This document shows positions 21,835 to 29,357 of a stretch of 64,000 bases of DNA, in pieces; position 1 is the stretch's first letter; every line of letters begins with the position of its first letter. The translations under genes were made by a program, and so were the position numbers. Source of the DNA: Deltaproteobacteria bacterium (lineage in GTDB: Bacteria; Myxococcota; Kuafuiibacteriia; Kuafuiibacteriales; Kuafuiibacteriaceae); contig JACKEN010000007.1 in assembly GCA_020632995.1 (NCBI GenBank), positions 124,001-188,000 on the forward strand. Reading direction: 5' to 3'. The notes below the pieces were generated by a model that made no database searches, was not told the origin of the DNA, and saw only the letters and a program-made list of their open reading frames with translations.

Positions 21835-22370
21835 GGCAACGCTGCTTGCGCACGGAGCACCGCGTACTGGTGCTCCGTGCACATCTGCCCCCGAAACTTC
21901 GCCTGCATCGTCTTCTCGAGCCGCATCCCGAGTCTGGCGAGCAGCCTCGCCGAGGCCTCGTTGCGCGCGTCGGTGACCCCGACGACGCGGTGGACCTGGG
22001 TGGCGGTGAAGACCCATGTCAAGGCAGCCTGCACCGCCTCGGTGGCCAGGCCCTGCCCCTGGTGGGCGCGGGCGAGTGAGAAGCCCAGCTCGGCGTGGGC
22101 GCCGTCCTGGGCCAGGTAGATGCCGATGTCGCCGATCAGCCGTGCGTTGGGGTTGAGGCCGATGCCTACCTGGCACCACCTACCATGCGCAAGCAGGGTT
22201 GCGGTTTGGCACTCGGTGAGGAACGCGGTGGCCGCGTCGTCCGACTCAGGCTCCCAGCCCTGGTAGCGGCCCACCTCCGGGTCGTGACGGTAGGCCTGGA
22301 ACGCCCGCAGGTCACCGGGCTCCAAGCGCCGGAGGGTGACCCGAGGGCAGATGATGGGGAGCTCGGTCAT
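21825..22370 (-). CDS. GNAT family N-acetyltransferase
   Basis: 181 residues from ATG 22370 (MTELPIICPRVTLRRLEPGD), the usual start of RimJ/RimL-type GNATs. AHAELGFSLARAHQGQGLATEAVQAALTW contains the acetyl-CoA pyrophosphate loop (QGQGLA), and VVGVTDARNEASARLLARLGM is the C-terminal motif. Acceptor unknown (protein N-terminus, antibiotic or small amine). Two exact GCAA-N6-TTGC sites fall in the gene (21836-21849 and 22189-22202), an unusual density for 546 bases. Confidence 0.85.
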   Translation of the reverse strand: MTELPIICPRVTLRRLEPGDLRAFQAYRHDPEVGRYQGWEPESDDAATAFLTECQTATLLAHGRWCQVGIGLNPNARLIGDIGIYLAQDGAHAELGFSLARAHQGQGLATEAVQAALTWVFTATQVHRVVGVTDARNEASARLLARLGMRLEKTMQAKFRGQMCTEHQYAVLRAQAALPQL

Positions 22371-22489
22371 GGCGGTCGGAGAGCGTAGCGCGGCGCCAGC
22401 ATAACCAAAATGGGGTAAGGGGAGCGACTTCTCGAGGCGCCAACGCACGGGATACGTGACGGAACCTGCGACCCGCGGGCACTATCCCC

Positions 22490-22990
22490 ATGTCCATGCG
22501 CACCTGGCTCGCCCGCACCGCCCTCGTCCTCGCGCTGAGCTCGGCCAGCGCCCTGGCGCCGAAGCCCACTGGCGCGTGCTCACTCATACGCTACGAGGCC
22601 GAGAGCGGCGCGGACGAGGACCTCGGGGTGTGGCCGACCTCCGCCGCCGCGCCCACCGTGATGGCGGTGGAGTGGCACACCGGGGGCGCGCGCAGCTCCG
22701 GCTGCATCGACGACGAGCTGAGCTGCGGCGGCACCACGCTGACCCTCACGGTGGAGGCGGCGCGCTTCCGCTACGCGCGGCTGGAGCGCGCGGACGGCGA
22801 GGTCATCTACCTGCGGGATCCGGACGGCAACACGAGCGAGGGCATCATCGCTCGACGGGTGGTCCTGGGGCCCTTCGAGGGCGAGTGGCTGGGCCACGAG
22901 GGCGGTGAGTTCTCGCTGTCGTTGGTGGCGGCGAGCGGCGTACGCTCGGAGTCAGTGACGGTGCAGGTGCCGCCGGCCCACGCGGAGTGA
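22490..22990 (+). CDS. Secreted protein of unknown function
   Basis: 166 residues with a signal peptide (MRTWLARTALVLALSSASAL) and probable cleavage before the mature KPTGAC. Four Cys (about residues 30, 72, 79 and nearby) suggest one or two disulphides. The rest is beta-rich (FRYARLERADGEVIYLRDPDGN). It is translationally coupled to the downstream hydrolase through TGATG. No family recognised. ATG 22490 is followed by a second in-frame ATG at 22496. Confidence 0.6.
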   Translation: MSMRTWLARTALVLALSSASALAPKPTGACSLIRYEAESGADEDLGVWPTSAAAPTVMAVEWHTGGARSSGCIDDELSCGGTTLTLTVEAARFRYARLERADGEVIYLRDPDGNTSEGIIARRVVLGPFEGEWLGHEGGEFSLSLVAASGVRSESVTVQVPPAHAE

Positions 22991-23964
22991 TGATCACCCA
23001 GAGCGCCTACCGCCCCGCGTGGTGGCTCCCCGGGCCGCACCTCATGACCATGGTGCCGGCCCTCTTGCGCCGGCTCCCGCCCCTCGAGACCCGGCGGGAG
23101 CGCTTCACCCTCCCCGACGGCGACTTCGTGGACCTCGAGTGGGGCCCGGAGCCCGACACGGCCGACGCGCCGCTGCTCCTGCTGCTCCACGGGCTCGAGG
23201 GCTCGATCGACTCCCGGTACATCCGAGGCATGCTCCTGATGGCGGCGCGGCGCGGCTGGCGCGGGGTGCTGATGCACTTTCGCGGCTGCAGCGGGGCGCC
23301 GAACCTGCGGGCGCGCGCTTACCACTCGGGCGAGACCGGCGACCTCGGCGTGGTCGCAACCTCACTTGCGGAACGCTTCCCTCATGTATCCCGCTTCGCG
23401 GTGGGCTTCTCCCTCGGGGCCAACGTGCTCTTGAAGTACCTCGGGGAGCGCGGGGCCGAGAGCACGTTCTCGCGCGCGGTCGCGGTGTCGGTGCCCATGA
23501 TGCTGGCTCCCTGCGCCGATCGCCTGCGGCGGGGCGCCTCCCGGATCTACGACCGGTGGCTCCTCCACAGCCTGAAGGCCTCGGTCGCGCGCAAGGCGGC
23601 GTGCATGGCGCTGCCCCTCGACCTGGACGCGGTGCGCCGGGCCAGGTCGCTCCGGGCCTTCGACGACGCGGTCACCGCGCCGCTCCACGGCTTCGAGGGG
23701 GCGGATGACTACTACGCGCGCTCCAGCAGCCGGCCGTTCCTCGGACGCATCGAGATCCCGACCCTGATCCTCCAGGCCCGCGACGACCCCTTCATGACCG
23801 ACGCGGTGCTCCCGCGACCGGAGGAGCTGTCCCCGTCGGTCACGCTGGAGCTGTCCGCACGCGGGGGCCACGTGGGGTTCGTGGGCGGCAGGAACCCCTT
23901 CGCGCCGGTGTGGTGGGTAGAGGCGCGCGCGGGGGCGTTCCTCGCCGACGACCAGGTCGAGTAG
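22990..23964 (+). CDS. YheT-like alpha/beta hydrolase
   Basis: 324 residues from ATG 22990, which overlaps the preceding stop (TGATG); GTG 22987 is an alternative. The family signature starts PAWWLPGPHLMTMVPALLRR, then LLLLHGLEGSIDSRY (oxyanion region), MHFRGCSG, GFSLGANVLLKYLGE with the nucleophilic Ser, LILQARDDPF with the acid, and ARGGHVGFVGG with the catalytic His. The full triad is present. YheT/ABHD-like enzymes are esterases of uncertain physiological substrate. It converges on the branching-enzyme gene with a 2-base gap. An exact GCAA-N6-TTGC site is at 23356-23369. Confidence 0.88.
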   Translation: MITQSAYRPAWWLPGPHLMTMVPALLRRLPPLETRRERFTLPDGDFVDLEWGPEPDTADAPLLLLLHGLEGSIDSRYIRGMLLMAARRGWRGVLMHFRGCSGAPNLRARAYHSGETGDLGVVATSLAERFPHVSRFAVGFSLGANVLLKYLGERGAESTFSRAVAVSVPMMLAPCADRLRRGASRIYDRWLLHSLKASVARKAACMALPLDLDAVRRARSLRAFDDAVTAPLHGFEGADDYYARSSSRPFLGRIEIPTLILQARDDPFMTDAVLPRPEELSPSVTLELSARGGHVGFVGGRNPFAPVWWVEARAGAFLADDQVE

Positions 23965-23966
23965 GC

Positions 23967-25559
23967 TCAGGCGAAGTCCTCGAACACCAGCTCCGGGAGC
24001 AGGTTGTCCTGCGCCTCGAGCGCGGCCAGCGCCGCCTCGTCTACCGCCCCCGCCTCGACCTGCTCGGCCAGGGCCTCGAAGCGGGCGAGGTGCGCGCGCA
24101 CCCGGGCCTGCGCGTAGGAGACCGTTGTGCCCATGGTCATCATGAAGGGCCAGTCCGAGGCGCTCGCGAGGAGGAGCTCCCGCGCCAGCTGCTGCAGGGC
24201 CCGCCGCAGGACGCCTTGCGCACCTCGGTGCGCGCCGGCCAGGATCCGCATCCGGCGCGCCGCCTTGTGGAGCGGCGGCCAGATCCAGTCGTTCTCCTCG
24301 TTGAGCCACACCTCGCCGTAGCCGGCCCGGCCCCAGGAGCTGGCGGCGGGGGTGCTGAGCTGGAACGGCCCCGCCTCCTGGATCACCTGGGCGGGCGAGG
24401 ACACCCGGAGGTCCTCCGTGGCCGCCGCCGCCCGCACCACCGCGTCCAGGAAGGCCGGGCCCTCGAACCACCAGTGCCCGAAGAGCTCGGCGTCGAAGGG
24501 GACGGTGATCACCGCGGGCCGCTGGTGACGGGCCGCGAAGGCCGCCGCCTGGGCGCGCCGGGCGGCAACGAAGTGGGCGGCGTGGGCGTGCACCGCCTCG
24601 GCCGCCGCGGCCGGGTCGTAGGGCGCCTTGTCGCCCAAGGCGACCTCGCGCCCGGTGATGCGGTGGTACTTCAGGCCGATGCCCCGCCGCTCGCCGGTAG
24701 GGAGCAGGAGACCTTCCAGCTCCGCCTCCGGGAGCTCGAAGCCCTGGTCCCGGTAGAACTCCCGGTAGCGCGGGTCGCCCGGGTAGCCGGCCTCCGCGCT
24801 CCACACCGCGCGGCTGGCCTCGGGATCCCGGGGGAAGGCGAGCACGCCGCTCTTGCAGACGAGCGGAGCGTGCACCCCGAGGGCGGCGGGCGGGTCGGCC
24901 AACAGCGCCCCGTGGGCGTCGACGAAGAAGTAGCAGAGCCCCTCGTCGGCCAGGAGCTGGTCCAGCCCCGGCACGTAGCCGCACTCGGGTAGCCACACGC
25001 CGGGCGGGTTGCGCCCGAAGGTGGCCCGGTGGGCGTGCACCGCCACCTTCACGTGGCCTCGGGCGTCGGCCCGGTCGACCGCGTAGAACGGGAGGAAGGC
25101 GTGGGTGGCCACGCAGGTGGCGAGCTCCAGGGCCCCCGCCGCCTCCAAGGACGCGAGGGCGGCCACCAGATCGCCCCCCAGCTCGGCCTCGAAGGCGTGG
25201 GCGAGGCGCTCCAGGTGGTCCGCCGCCGCGCGGGCGGGGCCAGCGAGGGGGTCGCCGGGGGCGCGCAATCGAGCCTGCGCTCTTGCGACGTCCACCAGCT
25301 TGCCGAGGCGCCGCCGGTAGCGCCCCATGAGCAGGCTATCCTGCAGCATGGAGACCAGGGCGGGGCTCGAGGAGATCCCGAGGCGGGCCCGCAGGCCATC
25401 CTGCGCCCAGCCCCGGGCGGCCAGGATCAGGGGGAGGTAGGTCTCGGTGATCGCCTCGTAGAGCCAGTCCTCCTCCAGGAAGTCCTCGTGCTCCGGGTGG
25501 CGCACGAAGGGGAGGTGGGCGTGGAGGAAGAGGACGAGGTGGCCGTCGGGCGCCGCCAT
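23967..25559 (-). CDS. GH57 family 1,4-alpha-glucan branching enzyme
   Basis: 530 residues from ATG 25559 (MAAPDGHLVLFLHAHLPFVRHPEH). The N-terminal HAHLPFVRHPEHEDFLEEDWLYEA is typical of GH57 branching enzymes. VWLPECGY carries the catalytic Glu and TVPFDAELFGHWWFEG the catalytic Asp. The C-terminal helical domain (NEENDWIWPPLHKAARRM, ASDWPFMMTMGTTVSYA) is the DUF1957 region. It introduces alpha-1,6 branches into glycogen-like glucan in the cytoplasm. It is coupled by ATGA to the upstream DUF4912 gene, a pairing I recall from many other genomes. Confidence 0.9.
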   Translation of the reverse strand: MAAPDGHLVLFLHAHLPFVRHPEHEDFLEEDWLYEAITETYLPLILAARGWAQDGLRARLGISSSPALVSMLQDSLLMGRYRRRLGKLVDVARAQARLRAPGDPLAGPARAAADHLERLAHAFEAELGGDLVAALASLEAAGALELATCVATHAFLPFYAVDRADARGHVKVAVHAHRATFGRNPPGVWLPECGYVPGLDQLLADEGLCYFFVDAHGALLADPPAALGVHAPLVCKSGVLAFPRDPEASRAVWSAEAGYPGDPRYREFYRDQGFELPEAELEGLLLPTGERRGIGLKYHRITGREVALGDKAPYDPAAAAEAVHAHAAHFVAARRAQAAAFAARHQRPAVITVPFDAELFGHWWFEGPAFLDAVVRAAAATEDLRVSSPAQVIQEAGPFQLSTPAASSWGRAGYGEVWLNEENDWIWPPLHKAARRMRILAGAHRGAQGVLRRALQQLARELLLASASDWPFMMTMGTTVSYAQARVRAHLARFEALAEQVEAGAVDEAALAALEAQDNLLPELVFEDFA

Positions 25560-26659
25560 CAGGAGGTGGGGAGGGGCTCGCCCTCGGCCAGGATGCGGGC
25601 CCGCAGCTCCGCCATCACCGCCGCCCACCGGGCGTCGCGGGGCATGCGGGCGGGCGCCTCCGCCGCGGCCTTGGCCACGTCCATCACCAGGCGCGGGGGC
25701 GGCGCGTCGACCACCTCGAGCTGGGCCAGGACCTCGCGCTGGGCGTCCATCCGCACGAACTGGGGCGCCGCGTGGGGCCCCGGCGCGTCGGCGGGCGGCT
25801 CGGCTCCGTTGGAGCGGACCAGCTCCCGCACCTCGCCGCCGGAGCCCACCAGCACCAGGCGGGCCTCGTAGGCGCGGCCGGGCCGGGGCACCCGCAGGTA
25901 GTAGCTCCCCGCCTCGACCGTGACGTCGGCGTCGATGATCGGGGTCTCGGTCCCCTTCTCGTAGAAGCGCAACAGCGCCTGCGGATCACGCAGGCCTTCC
26001 TGCATCGCCTGGATCCGCTCCACCGGCACCTCCCAGTGGGCGAAGGCCCAGGTCGGGTCGCGGGCCATGAGGACCAGTCGCCCCTCGGGGAGATCGTCGG
26101 GGACCGGAGGCGGCGCCGCGGCCTCGGGGGCGGGGGCCTCGCGGTTGCTGCGAGGCCGGCGACGGCGACGGCGACGGCGGGACTTGCCGGAGCCGCGGGC
26201 GGGCTCCTCTTCGTCGGGCGCCTCTTGCTCGGGCGCCGCGGCGGCTTCGAGCGCCGGCTCGGGCTCGGGGGCCGTGGCAGGCGCGCGCGCGACGTCGAGC
26301 TCGGCCGCGGTGGTGGCCTCCTGCGCCGACGTGGCAGGCGCGCGCGTAGCGGGCGGGGTGGGCGCGACCGTGGCCCGGGCGGCGGAAGATCGCGTGGGTG
26401 CATCACTGGGGACCGCCGCTACCTCCACCGGCGCAGGCGTCGGCGGCGTCGAGGGCTGCACCGGAGCCTCCAGCACCCCCTGCTCGGCGCGCTGCTCGGG
26501 GGCGGTGTGCACCGGGTGGCCGCTGATGCGGCTCACCACCTCGTCCATCAACCGGACCCGCGCGTCATCCAGGGCATCGCCCAGGACGTCGACCGCCTCG
26601 CGGCTCGACCCTCGACGAATGGCGTCGAGCATCTTCGAAGCCTTGTCCCTGAGCCCCAT
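25559..26659 (-). CDS. DUF4912 domain protein
   Basis: 366 residues. An N-terminal helical segment (MGLRDKASKMLDAIRRG) is followed by a long Ala/Pro/Glu low-complexity region and a run of Arg (RRRRRRRRPRSNRE). Residues about 195-300 form the DUF4912 domain: LVLMARDPTWAFAHWEVP, LRFYEKGTE, AGSYYLRVPRPGRAYEARLVLVGSGG. DUF4912 has a carbohydrate-binding-like sandwich fold by family description, which fits its coupling to the branching enzyme. The Arg run could contact polyanions. The exact role is unknown. Confidence 0.8.
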   Translation of the reverse strand: MGLRDKASKMLDAIRRGSSREAVDVLGDALDDARVRLMDEVVSRISGHPVHTAPEQRAEQGVLEAPVQPSTPPTPAPVEVAAVPSDAPTRSSAARATVAPTPPATRAPATSAQEATTAAELDVARAPATAPEPEPALEAAAAPEQEAPDEEEPARGSGKSRRRRRRRRPRSNREAPAPEAAAPPPVPDDLPEGRLVLMARDPTWAFAHWEVPVERIQAMQEGLRDPQALLRFYEKGTETPIIDADVTVEAGSYYLRVPRPGRAYEARLVLVGSGGEVRELVRSNGAEPPADAPGPHAAPQFVRMDAQREVLAQLEVVDAPPPRLVMDVAKAAAEAPARMPRDARWAAVMAELRARILAEGEPLPTS

Positions 26660-26826
26660 GTGCGTGGTAGCTAGCCGAGATTACGCACCAGGTCACGTCG
26701 GGAGGCGCGCCAAGGCCTCGACGCCGTTCAGGGTATCAACCAGGATCACACCGATCCAGCTGCGCCCCCGCCTGGAATGGACTACGGAGGACGCACCTGG
26801 GATGCTGACAGGCGGTGGATCCGGCG

Positions 26827-27504
26827 ATGACCTACGCGGTGGTGGCCCTGGCCGCCTCCGCCGGCATCCTGGCCCTGGTCCTGTGGGGGCGGGGCCCCAC
26901 CCGGCTGCTCACCGGGCGCCGCGGGCGCCTGCCCCGGGAGCTCGAGCTCAAGGACATCCCGAGCGGCGACATCCCGGCCGACGCCCGGGAGCCGCTGGCC
27001 TACCTGACCGAGAAGCTGACCGACCTGGGGTTCGAGGTGGCGGACCTGCCGTCCCGGGTGCCGGCGCTCCAGCGCTTCGGGCACCGGCTGATCGTGGTGC
27101 CGTTCGTACACCTGGACGAGCGGGCCTACTTCCTGATGGGGATCGAGGCGGGCATCCACCCGAGCACGCAGCTCGTCTTGCACATCATCACCCCGCTCGC
27201 GGACCAGCGCCGGGTCGAGACCAGCACCCTGGAGGTGCTGGCCACCTTGCGCCCGCCGAGCAAGGTCAGCGTGCAGGTGGTGCTCGACGCGGAGTCGGTG
27301 GAGGAGATCTGGAGCCGACATCGCCGCGCCCTCACCGAGCACTGCCGGGACGAGCGGCTCGAGGTGACGGCGGAGCAGTGGCGCGAGACCGCCTACCAGG
27401 CCTACGGGGGCTGGGTGCAGTCCGCGGTGCGAGCCCAGCGCCTGCAGCTCGAGGCAGACGGGCAGATGTACCGGGTGCGGGCCCGGCCGCGCTCGGTCTT
27501 GTAG
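26827..27504 (+). CDS. Membrane-anchored protein of unknown function
   Basis: 225 residues from ATG 26827; GTG 26815 would add four. One N-terminal transmembrane segment (YAVVALAASAGILALVLWG) is followed by a soluble domain with FGHRLIVVPFVHLDERAYFLMGIEAGIHPSTQLVLHIITPLA. No family recognised. Its 3' end and the Omp85 gene are tangled: the lipoprotein signal of the Omp85 protein begins in another frame over this gene's last codons. If one base is missing around 27475-27490, the two genes would be one continuous frame. Confidence 0.6.
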   Translation: MTYAVVALAASAGILALVLWGRGPTRLLTGRRGRLPRELELKDIPSGDIPADAREPLAYLTEKLTDLGFEVADLPSRVPALQRFGHRLIVVPFVHLDERAYFLMGIEAGIHPSTQLVLHIITPLADQRRVETSTLEVLATLRPPSKVSVQVVLDAESVEEIWSRHRRALTEHCRDERLEVTAEQWRETAYQAYGGWVQSAVRAQRLQLEADGQMYRVRARPRSVL

Positions 27505-29357
27505 CGCTCCTCTTCGCGGGCTGCGCCACCATCCCCGCCGCCCAGAACGGCGACGGCGGGGTGATCATGCAGGTCGACCTGCAAGGCGCGGAGGCCCTCG
27601 ACCCCGACGACATCACCGAGGGCCTCGCCAACCGGCCCCCGCGCGGCTGCATCTTCAAGGAGTACGTGCGCTTCGACCCGCTCCAGGTGGAGCTGGACCG
27701 GCGCCGCATCGAGACCTTCTACCAGCAGCGGGGCTACTTCTCGGTGAAGGTGGAGGGCCCGAGCAGCGCACAGGGGGCGGAGCCGGACACCGTGGTCCTC
27801 ACCTGGAAGGTCGCGGAGGGCCCCCGCACCCGGGTGGCGTCGGTCCACCTCGAGGACGCCCCACCCGAGCTGCAGGATGACCTGCAGCGGCTGGTGAAGA
27901 TCGAGGCCGGCGCCCCCTTCGAGCACGGCGAGTACAAGCAGGCCAAGTTGCGCACCCGAGCCCTGATGGTCCAGCGGGGCTACGCCCACGCCAAGGTGGA
28001 GGGCGAGGTGGCGGTGGACCGCGCGGCGGGCGAGGCCGAGGTGGACCTCACCATGATCCCGGGGCCCCTGGTGACCCTCGGGCACCTGTCGGTGGAGGGC
28101 CTGGTGCGGACCCCCACCAGCGCGGTGACCAACCGCCAGACCTGGCGCGAGGGCGACGTGTTCTCGCCCGCGACCCTGGAGCGCATGCGTGGCCGCCTGT
28201 ACGAGGTGGACCAATACTCGGGGGTGCGGCTGGACTACGCCGACGGCCAGGGCCCGGTGGCCGACATCGTGGCGCGGGTCGAGGAGGCGGAGCAGAACGA
28301 GCTCCAGCTCGGGCTGGGCGGCGGGTTCGATCGCGCCAACGTGCAGCTCCGCTTGCGCGGCCGCTACAAGCGTCGCTCGTTCATCCTGCCCCTCGCCAAC
28401 CTCGAGCTGGAGGCCACCCCGGAGTACTCGCTCCTCCGGGCCGATCTGAAGCAAGGCCGCTTTACACCCCAGGCGCGCGCCACCTGGACCTGGCACGACT
28501 TCATGGCCCCCCGCCTGCGACTCGAGAACACGGTGGGCATCACCTTCCGCCAGCTCGAGGCCTTCACCTGGTACGGGCCCGACGTGGGCCAGACCCTGAG
28601 CCGCCCCTTCGTGGACGATCGCCTCCGCGCCGCCCTCGGCTGGCACTTCTTCGCCTACAGCTTCTCGTCCGATCTGTCGCCGGCCGACGAGGCCGCGCTG
28701 GTGATCACCGAGACGCTCCCGGTGATCTTCCTCGAGCCCTCGGTGACCTTCGACGGCCGCGACGACGCCCTCTCGCCCCGCCGCGGCGTGTTCGCCCGGG
28801 TCGCGCTGGAGCTCGGCCGCGGCACCCGCAGCGAGGCAGGGAACTACCTGGCCCTGATGCCCGAGGTGAGGGGCTACGTCCCCTTCGGGCGCCGCCTCAG
28901 CGTGGCGGCCCGGCTCCGGCTCGGCGCCACCTTGAGCGGGAACCTCCCCGCGCCCCGCCGCTTCTTCGCCGGCGGCGCCAACAGCCAGCGGGGCTTCTCG
29001 CAACGCAGGTTGTCCGCCACCGCCCAGATCACCAACAGCTCGGGCGACGTCCGCGACGTCCCGGTGGGCGGCGAGACCATCCTCGAGACCAGCCTGGAGG
29101 CGCGCCTGCGCATCGTGCAGCTCCTCGGGTTCTGGCTCGGGGCGGCGGCCTTCGTGGACGGCGCAGATCTGGTGAGCCGGATCGGTGACCTCGACCCGAT
29201 CAACCTGCACTGGGCGGTGGGCGGCGGCCTGCGCTACTACACCCCGATCGGCGCGGTGCGGCTGGACTTCGGCTTCCGGCTGAACCGCAGGGGCCCCACC
29301 GAGCCCGCCCCCAACGACACCTGGGCCTGGCACCTGACCCTGGGGGAGGCGTTTTGA
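27378..29357 (+). CDS. Omp85 family outer membrane protein (BamA/TamA-like) with lipoprotein signal
   Basis: The readable product starts with a hydrophobic segment AALGLVALLFAGCATIP, which ends in a lipobox (FAGC, Cys at 27522). POTRA-like repeats follow (FYQQRGYFSVKVEG, RGYAHAKVEG, LGHLSVEGL), then a 16-strand-type barrel with the conserved loop-6 motif GGANSQRGF and a terminal aromatic (LTLGEAF). It would insert or export proteins across the outer membrane with TamB, whose start overlaps its stop (TTGA). No ATG/GTG/TTG lies at the expected distance before the signal. The nearest in-frame start is GTG 27378, giving an implausible 48 residues before the Cys. One added base near 27480 would give MYRVRGPAALGLVALLFAGC from ATG 27466, so the start is unresolved. 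Confidence 0.8.
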   Translation: MARDRLPGLRGLGAVRGASPAPAARGRRADVPGAGPAALGLVALLFAGCATIPAAQNGDGGVIMQVDLQGAEALDPDDITEGLANRPPRGCIFKEYVRFDPLQVELDRRRIETFYQQRGYFSVKVEGPSSAQGAEPDTVVLTWKVAEGPRTRVASVHLEDAPPELQDDLQRLVKIEAGAPFEHGEYKQAKLRTRALMVQRGYAHAKVEGEVAVDRAAGEAEVDLTMIPGPLVTLGHLSVEGLVRTPTSAVTNRQTWREGDVFSPATLERMRGRLYEVDQYSGVRLDYADGQGPVADIVARVEEAEQNELQLGLGGGFDRANVQLRLRGRYKRRSFILPLANLELEATPEYSLLRADLKQGRFTPQARATWTWHDFMAPRLRLENTVGITFRQLEAFTWYGPDVGQTLSRPFVDDRLRAALGWHFFAYSFSSDLSPADEAALVITETLPVIFLEPSVTFDGRDDALSPRRGVFARVALELGRGTRSEAGNYLALMPEVRGYVPFGRRLSVAARLRLGATLSGNLPAPRRFFAGGANSQRGFSQRRLSATAQITNSSGDVRDVPVGGETILETSLEARLRIVQLLGFWLGAAAFVDGADLVSRIGDLDPINLHWAVGGGLRYYTPIGAVRLDFGFRLNRRGPTEPAPNDTWAWHLTLGEAF

